Assembly (NCBI GenBank): GCA_044507065.1
Contig: JBIQJY010000011.1
Coordinates: 8,423 to 72,422, forward strand
Length of the DNA: 64,000 bases
Source: SCN-69-37 sp044507065
GTDB lineage: Bacteria; Acidobacteriota; Vicinamibacteria; Vicinamibacterales; SCN-69-37
Reading direction: 5' to 3'
The notes under the pieces were generated by a model. That model was not told where the DNA came from, ran no database searches, and saw nothing but the letters and a program-made list of their open reading frames with translations. Positions 7,931 through 16,488 of this stretch are shown here, piece after piece; position 1 is the first letter of the stretch; each line of letters starts with the position of its first letter. Position numbers and translations under genes: made by a program.

Positions 7931-9310
7931 ATGCCCGGTCCGTCCCTGCCCTTCGACAACGAGCCACCCGCGACGGTGCCGCCATGGACGGTGTCCCGGC
8001 TTACCGCCGCCATCCGCGGCACGCTCGAGCGCACGTTCTCGTCGGTCATCGTCGAGGGCGAGATTTCGAACTGCCGCCAGTGGAGTTCCGGCCACCTGTA
8101 CTTCACGTTGAAGGACGATCTGGCTCAACTGAAGGCGGTGATGTTCCGCACGGCCGTTCGCACGTTGAAGTTCCGACCGCAGGACGGCATGCACGTGCTG
8201 GTGCGGGGGCGCCTCGGCGTGTACGACGCCAAGGGCGAATACCAGATCGTCTGCGACACGCTCGAGCCGCACGGTCTTGGCGCACGCCAGGCCGCGTTCG
8301 AGGCACTCAAGCGACAACTGCAGACCGAGGGACTCTTCGACGGGAGCCGCAAGCGGCCGCTGCCGGTCCTGCCGCGCCGGATCGGCGTGGTGACCTCGCT
8401 CGATGGCGCGGCCGTCCGTGACATCGTCCGCGTGCTGGTCACGCGTCATCCGTCCGCGCGCATCCTCGTGCGCGCGGCACGCGTTCAGGGAGAGGGCGCG
8501 GCCGACGATCTGGTGCGCGCGCTCGCGGCCATCACCCGTGTGCCCGATGTCGACGTCATCATCATCGGCCGCGGTGGCGGTTCCGCCGAAGACCTCGATG
8601 CGTTCAACGACGAGCGGCTGGCGCGGGCCATTGCCGGCACGCGCGTGCCTGTCGTCTCCGCCGTGGGGCACGAGGTGGACTTCACCATTGCGGACTTCGT
8701 CGCCGACGTGCGCGCCGCGACGCCGTCGAACGCGGCGGAGCTGGTCGTCGACCGCGCCGACAACTTCGTGGCGCGCATCGATCGGGCACGCCGCCGACTG
8801 GCCTCGGCGCTCTCGATTGGCAACGCGCGAAAGGCCCAGCGCCTGCAACGGCTGCAGGCGCAACTGGGCCGCTGGCCCACGGTGCTGGTCCTGCGCGATC
8901 GCGACGTGCATCAGATCGGCCGGCGGCTCGAACGCGCGGTGACGGCTCGGGTCGCCAGCGACGCGCAGCGGCTCGAGCGTCTGCGTCGGCGCCTCGAGGC
9001 CCGGGATCTGCGCCGTGTGGCGGCCATGCTCCAGACGCGCGTCGCCACGGCAGGCGGTCGTCTGCATACCGCAATCGCGCGCCGCCGAGACGCGGCCGCT
9101 GCCGATGTCGGCACGCTCTCGGCGCGCCTCGACGCCTTGAGCCCGCTGGCCGTCCTCGGGCGCGGATACGCGGTGTGCTGGAATGCCGGTCGCGACGGTA
9201 TCATTCGTTCGGCGGATGCGGTCTCTCCGGGCGACCGCGTCCACGTGACGCTGGCCGAGGGGGAACTGAGCTGCCGCGTCGATCTCGCGCGGCTCGACCG
9301 CACGCAATGA
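7931..9310 (+). CDS. xseA: Exodeoxyribonuclease VII large subunit
   Basis: 459 residues. The N-terminal OB-fold (about 15-115; VEGEISNCRQWSSGHLYFTL) is followed by the catalytic domain (RRIGVVTSLDGAAVRDI, IIIGRGGGSAEDLDAFND, SAVGHEVDFTIADFVADVRA) and a long coiled-coil region. The enzyme degrades single-stranded DNA to acid-soluble oligonucleotides with XseB. ATG at 7931 was chosen because it lies just before the conserved SRLTAAIRGTLE; the frame is open far upstream inside ymdB. It leads directly into xseB. Confidence 0.95.
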   Translation: MPGPSLPFDNEPPATVPPWTVSRLTAAIRGTLERTFSSVIVEGEISNCRQWSSGHLYFTLKDDLAQLKAVMFRTAVRTLKFRPQDGMHVLVRGRLGVYDAKGEYQIVCDTLEPHGLGARQAAFEALKRQLQTEGLFDGSRKRPLPVLPRRIGVVTSLDGAAVRDIVRVLVTRHPSARILVRAARVQGEGAADDLVRALAAITRVPDVDVIIIGRGGGSAEDLDAFNDERLARAIAGTRVPVVSAVGHEVDFTIADFVADVRAATPSNAAELVVDRADNFVARIDRARRRLASALSIGNARKAQRLQRLQAQLGRWPTVLVLRDRDVHQIGRRLERAVTARVASDAQRLERLRRRLEARDLRRVAAMLQTRVATAGGRLHTAIARRRDAAAADVGTLSARLDALSPLAVLGRGYAVCWNAGRDGIIRSADAVSPGDRVHVTLAEGELSCRVDLARLDRTQ

Positions 9311-9348
9311 CTCAGGGCGTCGCGCCTCGCGCGGCAGCCGGGAATACG

Positions 9349-9491
9349 ATGTCCGACACCATCAAAGACTTCGAATCGGCAATTGCCGAACTCGAGCAGA
9401 TCGTCGCGAAACTCGAAGCGGGCGATCTGCCACTCGACGCGTCGCTCGGCCTGTTCGAACGCGGCGTGGCCCTCTCGCGGTACTGCCACGA
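9349..9491 (+). CDS. xseB: Exodeoxyribonuclease VII small subunit, 3' end lost in an assembly gap
   Basis: MSDTIKDFESAIAELEQIV followed by KLEAGDLPLDASLGLFERG is the XseB signature. ATG at 9349 gives the usual short N-terminus; ATG at 9307, which overlaps the xseA stop as ATGA, is an alternative. About 47 codons are seen before the N run at 9492; roughly 20-35 more would be expected. XseB forms oligomers that bind XseA helices. The order xseA-xseB-ispA is conserved in many bacteria. Confidence 0.88.
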
Positions 9492-9591
9492 NNNNNNNNN
9501 NNNNNNNNNNNNNNNNNNNNNNNNNNNNNNNNNNNNNNNNNNNNNNNNNNNNNNNNNNNNNNNNNNNNNNNNNNNNNNNNNNNNNNNNNNN
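9492..9591. other. Assembly gap of exactly 100 N
   Basis: A default-length run of N. xseB enters it and the C-terminal quarter of ispA leaves it. A full IspA needs roughly 200 more residues and XseB 20-35 more, so the true missing sequence is probably about 700 bases, not 100. Confidence 0.97.
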
Positions 9592-9825
9592 TTCCAGATC
9601 GTCGACGACGTCCTGGACGTGGAAGGGTCGGCTGCCGATCTCGGCAAGACGGCCGGCAAGGACGCGGCGGCCGGCAAGCTGACATTTCCCGCGCTCTACG
9701 GCGTCGACCGCTCGCGGCAGCTCGCCGCCGAGTGCATCGAGCGGGCAACGGCCGCCATCGATGGCGCCGGGCTTGGCGGGCGGCTGACGCAACTCGCGGC
9801 CTGGAGCCTCGAGCGGCGCTCGTAG
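9592..9825 (+). CDS. ispA: Farnesyl/geranylgeranyl diphosphate synthase, C-terminal part after gap
   Basis: The 77 codons after the gap begin FQIVDDVLDVEGSAADLGKT, which holds the second aspartate-rich motif (DDVLD) of trans-polyprenyl synthases, then the GKD..AGKLTFPALYG motif that follows it in IspA. The protein condenses IPP with allylic diphosphates to make C15/C20 precursors. The first aspartate-rich motif and start codon are in the gap. It precedes tlyA by four bases. Confidence 0.88.
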   Translation, partial: FQIVDDVLDVEGSAADLGKTAGKDAAAGKLTFPALYGVDRSRQLAAECIERATAAIDGAGLGGRLTQLAAWSLERRS

Positions 9826-9829
9826 GCCG

Positions 9830-10576
9830 ATGGCGAAGTCGCGGCTCGACGTCGTCATGGTCGCGCGGGGCCTCGCGCCGACGCGCGAGCGGGCGCGCGC
9901 CCTGATCCTGGCCGGTCACGTCAGTGTCGCCGGCACCACCGTCACCAAGGCCGGTGCGCCGGTCACCGACGACGCCGACATCGTGCTGCGGCAGCCCGAC
10001 CACCCGTGGGTCGGCCGCGGCGGTCTCAAGCTCGACCATGCCCTTCAGGCGTTCGGCGTCGACGTCGGCGGGCGCGTCGCCCTCGACATCGGGGCTTCGA
10101 CAGGCGGATTCACCGACGTGCTCCTGGCGCGCGGCGCCACGCGCGTCGTTGCCGTCGACGTCGGCACGGCGCAACTCGACTGGCGGCTGCGCACCGACCC
10201 GCGCGTGATCTCAATCGAGGGCCTGAACGCGCGTCACCTGACGCGCGATGCGCTGCCGCCCGACATGCAGCCGTTCGCGATCGTCACCATCGACGTGTCG
10301 TTCATATCGCTCGCGCACATCCTGCCGGTCGTGCCGCCCCTGCTCGCCCGAGACGGGCGCGTCATCGCGCTGGTGAAGCCGCAGTTCGAGGCCGGTCGAG
10401 AGGAAGTGGGCGCCGGCGGCATCGTGCGCGATCCCGCCGTTCATCGCCGCGTCGTCGAGACCGTAGCCGACGCGGCGCATCGGGTAGGATTGGTCCGGCT
10501 CGGAGTGGAACCCTCGCCGATTACCGGAGCCGAAGGTAACCAGGAATTCCTCATGCTGCTGGCTCACCATGACTGA
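9830..10576 (+). CDS. tlyA: TlyA-family rRNA 2'-O-methyltransferase
   Basis: 248 residues. An S4 RNA-binding domain (about 4-62: LDVVMVARGLAPTRERARALI) precedes an FtsJ-type Rossmann methyltransferase domain with the SAM motif ALDIGASTGGFTDVLLARGA. TlyA proteins methylate riboses in 16S and/or 23S rRNA and determine capreomycin sensitivity in mycobacteria. It lies between ispA and nadK; unlike many genomes no dxs gene stands between ispA and tlyA. It overlaps nadK by eight bases. Confidence 0.93.
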   Translation: MAKSRLDVVMVARGLAPTRERARALILAGHVSVAGTTVTKAGAPVTDDADIVLRQPDHPWVGRGGLKLDHALQAFGVDVGGRVALDIGASTGGFTDVLLARGATRVVAVDVGTAQLDWRLRTDPRVISIEGLNARHLTRDALPPDMQPFAIVTIDVSFISLAHILPVVPPLLARDGRVIALVKPQFEAGREEVGAGGIVRDPAVHRRVVETVADAAHRVGLVRLGVEPSPITGAEGNQEFLMLLAHHD

Positions 10577-11462
10577 ACAAATCCCGGCGATTCGCCGCGC
10601 GGCGCTCATCGCCCGGCCATCGCTGCCGGCCGCGCTCGAGACGATGCGCGAGGCGGCCGCATGGCTCGCCGCGCACGGCTGCACACCAGTCATCGAGCGC
10701 GACGGCGCCCACGCCGCGCAGATCGACGACCGATGGGAAGTGGTCTCGCGCGATGCCCTCGCGGCCTGCGCCGACGTGGTGATTGCCTTCGGCGGCGATG
10801 GCACCCTGCTCGACGCGGCACGCGCCGTGGCCAACTCCACGAGCGACGTCCCCCTCATTGGCGTGAATCTCGGACGCCTGGGGTTCCTGACCGACATCGG
10901 CCGCGCCGAAATGACCACCGCGCTCGAGGCGCTGCTGGCCGGACGTACGCGCACGGAGACACGGTTGATGCTGTCGACCACCGTGCGCAGCGTGCAGAAC
11001 CGCGGCGTGTCCGCCCAACTGGCCCTGAACGATGTCGTGGTGACGCGCGGCGCACGGTCCCGCATGATCGACGTGGAAGTCCGCATCGACGGGCAGTTCG
11101 TGTGTCACGTCAAGGCCGATGGCCTGATCATCGCGTCGGCGACCGGGTCGACCGCCTACAACCTCTCGGCCGGTGGCCCCATCGTCCACCCATCGGTCGA
11201 CGCACTGCTGTTGACGCCCATCGCGCCCCACACGCTCACGAACCGTCCCGTGGTCCTGCCCGCTTCGAGCCGCATCGCGATGCACACCACCGCCGGACCG
11301 CACGCCGACCTGCTCGTGAGCGTCGACGGCCAGACCGGCGTTCCCCTGGCGCACGACGATGTCGTGGAGGTAACGCGGTCGCCGCGTCTGCTGCGGCTCG
11401 TGCACACGTCGACGCGCACGCACTTCGACATGCTGCGCGAGAAGCTGAAGTGGGGCAATTAG
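10569..11462 (+). CDS. nadK: NAD kinase
   Basis: 297 residues. It phosphorylates NAD to NADP using ATP or polyphosphate. The GGDGTLL motif is at residues 75-81, followed by the conserved GVNLGRLGFLTD and the ATGSTAYNLSAGGPIVHP block near 190-210. It overlaps the tlyA 3' end by eight bases, so the two are coupled. It is convergent with mltG, with only 13 bases between stops and no hairpin seen there. Confidence 0.95.
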   Translation: MTEQIPAIRRAALIARPSLPAALETMREAAAWLAAHGCTPVIERDGAHAAQIDDRWEVVSRDALAACADVVIAFGGDGTLLDAARAVANSTSDVPLIGVNLGRLGFLTDIGRAEMTTALEALLAGRTRTETRLMLSTTVRSVQNRGVSAQLALNDVVVTRGARSRMIDVEVRIDGQFVCHVKADGLIIASATGSTAYNLSAGGPIVHPSVDALLLTPIAPHTLTNRPVVLPASSRIAMHTTAGPHADLLVSVDGQTGVPLAHDDVVEVTRSPRLLRLVHTSTRTHFDMLREKLKWGN

Positions 11463-11475
11463 CGCCGGTGAGCGT

Positions 11476-12486
11476 CTAGCGGCCGCGCCGCTGCCACGTG
11501 TTGACGTTGCGGTTGTGCTCCGCGAGCGTCGAGGCGAACACGTGCGTCCCGTCGTTCCGACTGACGAAATAGAGATACGGCACGTCGGCCGGCCGAAGCA
11601 CGGCTTCGATCGAGGCACGGCCCGGTGCGGCGATGGGTCCGGGCGGCAACCCGCGCGTCCGATACGTGTTGTACGGATGATCCATCTGCAGGTCGTTGCG
11701 CGTGATGTTCCCGTTCCAGCGACCCGATCGCATCATCGCGTAGATGACCGTCGGATCGGTCTGGAGCGGCATGCCGATACGCAGCCGGTTGAGGAAGACC
11801 GCGGCCACCACGGGACGTTCCTCCGGGACCGCTGTCTCGCGTTCGACGACCGACGCCAGCGTCACGACGTCGCGGGGGCTCAGGCCTCGTTCGGCCGCCA
11901 GGGCGCGCAGTTCAGGGTCGAAGGCCCGCTCGAAGCTCGCGACCATCACCTCGACGAGCCGGTTGGCCGAATCCCGGCGTGAGAGGGTGTAGGTGCTGGG
12001 AAACAGGTAGCCCTCGAGATCGACGGCATCCGGATCGACGTCGCGGACGAGTTCGGTTCGCTGGGCGGCGGCCACGAACTCATCAGCGGCCCCGAGGCCG
12101 GTCGCTTCGAACACGGCGGCCATCTCGGCGATGGTGAGTCCCTCCCGGAACGTCAGCGGCACCGTGAAGACATCACCCCGCGCTATTCGATCGACGACCT
12201 CGGCCGGCGTGGCCGGTGCGGCAAACCGGTACTCCCCCGCCTGCAGCCGGCGATCGGCGCCCGCGACGCGCGACGCGAGCCGGAATGTCCAGGGGTCGAC
12301 CACGACACCCGCATCGGCCAGCCGGTCGGCCATCCCCGAGACGCTGAGCCCCGCGGGCAGATCGACAAAGACCTCGTCGCCAGTGAAGCCGCGATGCGGC
12401 GTGGCGAGCCGGTCGCTGATCCACCAGGCGCCGCCGCCGGCCGCCACCAGCAGCGCGAGCAGCAGAATTCCAATCGCGCGAATCAT
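11476..12486 (-). CDS. mltG: Endolytic murein transglycosylase
   Basis: 336 residues. An N-terminal transmembrane anchor (about 4-24) is followed by a LysM-like subdomain and the YceG catalytic domain with ASVVERETAVPEER; the catalytic glutamate lies in this VERET motif (Glu215/Glu217). The C-terminal NTYRTRGLPPGPIAAPG signature is intact. The protein cleaves nascent glycan strands and may set their length. It overlaps ruvX by ATGA (12483-12486), a common gene pair. Confidence 0.95.
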   Translation of the reverse strand: MIRAIGILLLALLVAAGGGAWWISDRLATPHRGFTGDEVFVDLPAGLSVSGMADRLADAGVVVDPWTFRLASRVAGADRRLQAGEYRFAAPATPAEVVDRIARGDVFTVPLTFREGLTIAEMAAVFEATGLGAADEFVAAAQRTELVRDVDPDAVDLEGYLFPSTYTLSRRDSANRLVEVMVASFERAFDPELRALAAERGLSPRDVVTLASVVERETAVPEERPVVAAVFLNRLRIGMPLQTDPTVIYAMMRSGRWNGNITRNDLQMDHPYNTYRTRGLPPGPIAAPGRASIEAVLRPADVPYLYFVSRNDGTHVFASTLAEHNRNVNTWQRRGR

Positions 12487-12944
12487 TCGACGCCTTCCCC
12501 GGTTGCAGCGGGCGCCCGGTCGAGATAGTCCTGCAGCACGACAGCCGCCGCGGCCGCATCGATTTGCTTCTTGCGCGCGCGCCAGTCGGGTACGCGCACC
12601 GCAAGCCGGGCCTCAGCTTCGTGGCTGCTGAGCCGTTCATCCTGGAGATGCACGGGGAGTCCCGACCGCGTACCAAGTGCCGCCGCCAAGGCCCGGGCGC
12701 CGGCGGTCCCGTGGGTATCCTCACCGTTGAGCCGGCGGGGCAGCCCCACCACGACGGCGCCGACGGCGAAATCGTCGAGGCTCTCACGCGCCGCGCGCTC
12801 GACGGCCGCCAGGATCCGCCCGGCCGATTCGTCCGGGGTGGCCCCCGCCTCGAGCGTCTGCCACGGTCGCGCGAGCATGGCCGAGTCGTCGGAAACAGCC
12901 AGCCCGATACGCCGGCGGCCATAGTCCACACCGAGGATTCGCAT
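12483..12944 (-). CDS. ruvX: YqgF/RuvX RNase H-like putative Holliday-junction resolvase
   Basis: 153 residues from ATG at 12944. The RNase H-like fold shows GVDYGRRRIGLAVSD at the N-terminus, VVGLPRRLNGED in the middle and LQDERLSSHEAE near 105; the family is implicated in pre-16S rRNA 5' end maturation. The open frame starts three codons earlier at TTG, but ATG matches the family start. TACTCT (12953-12958) ends eight bases upstream, so the transcript could be nearly leaderless. Operon with mltG. Confidence 0.92.
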   Translation of the reverse strand: MRILGVDYGRRRIGLAVSDDSAMLARPWQTLEAGATPDESAGRILAAVERAARESLDDFAVGAVVVGLPRRLNGEDTHGTAGARALAAALGTRSGLPVHLQDERLSSHEAEARLAVRVPDWRARKKQIDAAAAAVVLQDYLDRAPAATGEGVE

Positions 12945-13015
12945 CTCACCCAAGAGTAATCGACGGCCGCTTTTGTTGTCGCCTTTTGGCCGCTGGCGGT
13001 CCGATAATGGGATCC

Positions 13016-14206
13016 ATGTCCCGTCGCACTCGTCTGCTCGCGGTGTACGCGTCGACGCCGCTCGTCATCCTCGTCCTTATCGGTGGCCTGCTGGGCGCGG
13101 CACGTCCGGGGGCAGCCGGCCAGCAGGGTGCGGAGCACCTGAAGGTCTTCGTGGACGTCCTCCGCCTGACCGCCGGTGCCTACGTCGAGCCGCCCGACAT
13201 GGAAAAGGTCATGGACGGCGCCATGCGCGGCCTGACCGACGGACTCGACGCGCTCAGTTCGTACCTGCCGCCAGCCGAGGTTCGTGCAATCGACGCCGGC
13301 ACGCCGCTGCCGGCCGCCGACGTCGGCATCACGCTCTCCAAGCAGTACTACCTGCTCGTGGTCGGCGTACGCGACGGATCGCCGGCCGCGCGCGCGGGGA
13401 TCCGTTCGGGGGACTTCATCCGGGCCATCGACGACATGGCCACGCGGGACATGTCCGTGCACACCGGCACGCGACTGCTGGCCGGTGAAGCCGGATCGCG
13501 CACGATGCTGCTGGTCCTGCGTTCCAACACGCCGGAGCCGCGACCAATCGAACTCGTCCGCGAACTGCCGGCCGCGACACGCGCCACCGCGCGCCGACTG
13601 CCGGGCGGCCAGGCCTACGTCCGCGTCTCGAGCTTCGGGCCCGGCGCGGCCGAGGAGATTCGCACCGCCGTGGCGTCGCTTGGCGCGGCGGCCCGCGGCG
13701 GCGTGGTCATCGATCTGCGCGATACGGCCGACGGCACGCCCGACGAAGGCATTGCCGCAGCGAAGCTGTTCGTCAAGTCCGGGACCGTCGCCACGCTGGC
13801 CAGCCGCAAGGCGGCGCCAGTCGTCACGACGGCCGGTGCCAACGACGGCGCATTGACGATGCCGGTCGTCCTCCTGGTGTCGATCGGCACCGGCAACGCG
13901 GCCGAAATCTTCGCGGCCGCACTGGCCGACAACGACCGCGCGAGCCTGGTTGGCACGCCCACCGCGGGACTGGCCGGGGTACAGACGGTCGTGCGCCTGC
14001 CCGACGGTCACGGCCTGCTGCTGACCACGGCGCGTTACGTCCGCGCGGACGGCACGCCCATCCATGGCGAGCGGCTGCGCCCGGAAGTTCTGGTCGACAT
14101 GCCTATCGTCGGCTTCGACGACGCACCGGCGGCCGGGGCCACCGACGACGCCCTCGATCGGGCGCTCGAGCAGCTGCGGACCGCAGCTGTTCCGGCAGTT
14201 CAGTAA
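13016..14206 (+). CDS. PDZ-S41 (C-terminal processing) peptidase homologue lacking the catalytic dyad
   Basis: 396 residues: signal anchor (about 6-30), helical N-terminal domain, PDZ domain (about 100-170; AGIRSGDFIRAIDDM) and an S41 core. Aligned with CtpA/D1P, the catalytic serine position in the GTASASE-type motif is Asn294 (GTGNAAEIFAAAL), and the catalytic lysine 25 residues later is Leu319 (TPTAGLAGVQ). Surrounding fold motifs (LTTARYV, GERLRPEVLVD) are kept and the frame is intact, so it looks like a conserved pseudoprotease, perhaps a substrate-binding or regulatory partner. ATG at 13007 is an alternative start; GATAAT (13003-13008) sits just seven bases before 13016. Confidence 0.85.
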   Translation: MSRRTRLLAVYASTPLVILVLIGGLLGAARPGAAGQQGAEHLKVFVDVLRLTAGAYVEPPDMEKVMDGAMRGLTDGLDALSSYLPPAEVRAIDAGTPLPAADVGITLSKQYYLLVVGVRDGSPAARAGIRSGDFIRAIDDMATRDMSVHTGTRLLAGEAGSRTMLLVLRSNTPEPRPIELVRELPAATRATARRLPGGQAYVRVSSFGPGAAEEIRTAVASLGAAARGGVVIDLRDTADGTPDEGIAAAKLFVKSGTVATLASRKAAPVVTTAGANDGALTMPVVLLVSIGTGNAAEIFAAALADNDRASLVGTPTAGLAGVQTVVRLPDGHGLLLTTARYVRADGTPIHGERLRPEVLVDMPIVGFDDAPAAGATDDALDRALEQLRTAAVPAVQ

Positions 14207-14228
14207 CTCCAGAATGTTCTGCTATACT
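14199..14228 (+). promoter_or_regulatory. Promoter of tRNA-Val
   Basis: A strong -10, TATACT (14223-14228), with a weak -35 TTCAGT (14199-14204) 18 bases upstream. It overlaps the end of the S41 gene and lies about 50 bases before the tRNA. Confidence 0.55.
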
Positions 14229-14280
14229 TGACCGTTCTTCGGGCGCCCCATGGCGCCCGTCGGGGAACACAACGGTTTCT

Positions 14281-14357
14281 AGGCGCGTAGCTCAGCTGGT
14301 TAGAGCGCCTGCTTGACATGCAGGAGGTCGGCGGTTCGAGTCCGCCCGTGCCTACCA
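14281..14357 (+). tRNA. tRNA-Val (anticodon GAC)
   Basis: A complete 77-nt cloverleaf. The acceptor stem AGGCGCG pairs with CGTGCCT (one G-U), the D arm GCTC/GAGC and T arm GGCGG-TTCGAGT-CCGCC are perfect, and the anticodon stem CCTGC/GCAGG carries loop TTGACAT, giving anticodon GAC. The 3' CCA is encoded (14355-14357). Confidence 0.97.
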
Positions 14358-14414
14358 TTCGACTCGGCCGTTTCACGGCCTGCCCCGGTCGGGCCACGCA
14401 GCGGCCGAGTCGAA
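14358..14414. repeat. Perfect 13-bp inverted repeat between tRNA-Val and thrS
   Basis: TTCGACTCGGCCG (14358-14370) and CGGCCGAGTCGAA (14402-14414) are perfect reverse complements with a 31-base spacer that can itself fold (CCCGGTCGGG). It begins at the base after the tRNA CCA. No U tract follows, so it is not a standard terminator; it could be a processing signal or a thrS leader structure. Confidence 0.75.
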
Positions 14415-14496
14415 CGATGCCCCGAGCCGGCGCCGAGGGGCGCAGAGAGAACGTACGCAGCGAAACGAGCGAGTCACAACCCGTCCTGTCCCCGCC

Positions 14497-16422
14497 GTGA
14501 TCACCATTTCACTTCCAGACGGATCGACGCGAGAGGTACCTCCGGGCACCTCGGTGCAGGAGTTTGCCCGGACGACCCTGCCCCAGGGTGTCGTCCGGAA
14601 GGCAATTGCCGCGACGATTGACGGGCGCCTGGTGGATCTGTCGGCGCCACTCGAGAACGATGCCGCGGTTCGACTCGTGACGCCCGACGGGGCCGAGGCG
14701 CTGCAGCTCTACCGCCACTCGACGGCCCACCTGCTCGCGGCCGCGGTGACCAACCTCTATCCCGGGGTGCAGTGCGGCATCGGGCCAGCCACCGACGAGG
14801 GCTTTTTCTACGACTTCGTCGTGCCCCGGCCATTCGTCCCGGAGGATCTGGAACGCATCGAAGCCAAGATGCGTGAACTGGCTGCCGCCGATCTGCCCTT
14901 CGAACGACAGATGTGGCCGCGCGACGAGGCCCTGGCGTTCTTCGAGCAGCGGGGCGAGCCGCTCAAGGTGCAGCTGATTCGGGAAAAGACCGAGGGTCAG
15001 TCGGAAGTCTCCTGCTACACGATCAAGGATCGCGAGACCTTCGTGGACTTCTGTGTCGGGCCGCACGTGCCGTCGACCGGCCGCCTGAAGGCGTTCAAGC
15101 TGACCTCGACGTCGAACGCCTACTGGAAGGGCGACGCCAACAACCAGCCGATGCAGCGCGTCTACGGCACGGCGTTTTTCAAGGCCGAACAGCTCGACCA
15201 GCATCTGCACCGGATCGAAGAGGCGAAGAAACGCGACCATCGGCGTCTCGGCCGGGACCTCGGCCTGTTCATGTTCCACCCGTGGGCGCCTGGTGCGCCG
15301 TTCTGGCTGGGCAAGGGCACGGTACTCTGGAACCTGCTGGCCGACTACATGCGGTCCGTGCTCTTTCCGGAGGGCTACCAGGAGGTGCGCCTCCCCCTGA
15401 TGTTCAACAAGAACCTCTGGGAGACGTCCGGCCACTGGCAGCACTATCGCGAGAACATGTTTCTCGTCGAAACGAGCGACGGCGAGCAGATGGCCCTCAA
15501 GGCCATGAACTGCCCTGGCCACATGCTCGTGTTTGGCAGCGCCACGCGCAGCTACCGCGACCTGCCGATCCGCCTGCACGAGCAGAGCGTGCTGCATCGC
15601 AACGAGGCTTCCGGGGTCCTGTCGGGCCTCACCCGGGTGCGCCAGTTCTGCCAGGACGATGCCCACTGCTTCGTGGCCGAGGAGCAGATTGGCGAGGAAG
15701 TCGAGCGACTGCTGAAGCTCGTGCATCGGGTCTACGGCGATCTGGGGCTGGACTACTCGCTGACGCTGGCCACGCGCCCCCCGGACTTCCTCGGCGAGGC
15801 TGCCACGTGGGACCACGCCGAGAACAGCCTGAAGGCGGCCCTCGAGGCCGCCGGGCAGCCCTATGCAATCAATGAGGGCGACGGCGCGTTCTACGGCCCG
15901 AAGATCGACCTCGAGGTCACCGACGCCATCGGACGGAAGTGGCAGTGCGCGACCATCCAGCTCGACTATCAGATGCCGCAGCGCTTCGGGCTGAAGTATG
16001 TGGGGTCGGACAACGCCGAACATACGCCGGTCGTCATCCACCGAGCGATCTTCGGCAGCTTCGAGCGCTTCATCGCGATCCTGATCGAGCACTTCGCCGG
16101 CGCCTTCCCGCTCTGGCTGGCCCCCATCCAGGCCGTCGTGCTGCCCATTGCCGACCGGCACCTGGATTACTGCCGGGGAGTGGTCGAAACACTGACGGCC
16201 GCCGGGCTCCGCGTCGAGTTGGACGAGCGGCTGGAAAAGATTGGTTATAAGATTCGTGAGGCCCAGCTTCAGAAGGTCCCCTATATGCTGGTCGTCGGGG
16301 ACCGGGAAGCCGCCGAAGGCACCATTGCGGTGCGCAGTCGCGCGGGGGGCGATCTCGGAGCTCGACCCGTCGCGGATTTCGTTCGGGCGGCCGGCGATGA
16401 GATTGCGAACCGTGGTCGCTGA
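14497..16422 (+). CDS. thrS: Threonyl-tRNA synthetase
   Basis: 641 residues, full length. The N-terminal TGS domain (about 1-62) and the editing domain (HSTAHLLAAAV; YTIKDRETFVDFCVGPHVPSTG) lead to the class II catalytic core (motif 2 NEASGVLSGLTRVRQFCQDD; motif 3 near HRAIFGSFERF) and the anticodon-binding domain (about 540-641). The start is GTG at 14497, giving MITISLPDGSTREVPPG. A 139-base leader separates it from tRNA-Val and contains a long inverted repeat. It is followed by infC in the same reading frame 66 bases on. Confidence 0.97.
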   Translation: MITISLPDGSTREVPPGTSVQEFARTTLPQGVVRKAIAATIDGRLVDLSAPLENDAAVRLVTPDGAEALQLYRHSTAHLLAAAVTNLYPGVQCGIGPATDEGFFYDFVVPRPFVPEDLERIEAKMRELAAADLPFERQMWPRDEALAFFEQRGEPLKVQLIREKTEGQSEVSCYTIKDRETFVDFCVGPHVPSTGRLKAFKLTSTSNAYWKGDANNQPMQRVYGTAFFKAEQLDQHLHRIEEAKKRDHRRLGRDLGLFMFHPWAPGAPFWLGKGTVLWNLLADYMRSVLFPEGYQEVRLPLMFNKNLWETSGHWQHYRENMFLVETSDGEQMALKAMNCPGHMLVFGSATRSYRDLPIRLHEQSVLHRNEASGVLSGLTRVRQFCQDDAHCFVAEEQIGEEVERLLKLVHRVYGDLGLDYSLTLATRPPDFLGEAATWDHAENSLKAALEAAGQPYAINEGDGAFYGPKIDLEVTDAIGRKWQCATIQLDYQMPQRFGLKYVGSDNAEHTPVVIHRAIFGSFERFIAILIEHFAGAFPLWLAPIQAVVLPIADRHLDYCRGVVETLTAAGLRVELDERLEKIGYKIREAQLQKVPYMLVVGDREAAEGTIAVRSRAGGDLGARPVADFVRAAGDEIANRGR

Positions 16423-16476
16423 AGGCCGTCGTCATGCCAGGCCCGACGTGGGCGGGCAGGCGCGTGCTGGTCTGCT

Positions 16477-16484
16477 GAGGAGGT
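16477..16484 (+). promoter_or_regulatory. Strong Shine-Dalgarno of infC
   Basis: GAGGAGGT; its GGAGG core ends five bases before the ATC at 16489. This fixes the infC start at a non-canonical codon. Confidence 0.85.
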
Positions 16485-16488
16485 AGTT

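Noticed and set aside
12173..14065. Long minus-strand open frame (630 codons) spanning mltG, ruvX and the S41 gene
   Set aside because: It overlaps three real genes and shows no domain; chance frame in high-GC DNA.
14358..14414. Attachment site of an integrative element at the tRNA-Val 3' end
   Set aside because: The inverted repeat is not a copy of the tRNA 3' end, no integrase is nearby, and thrS follows directly.
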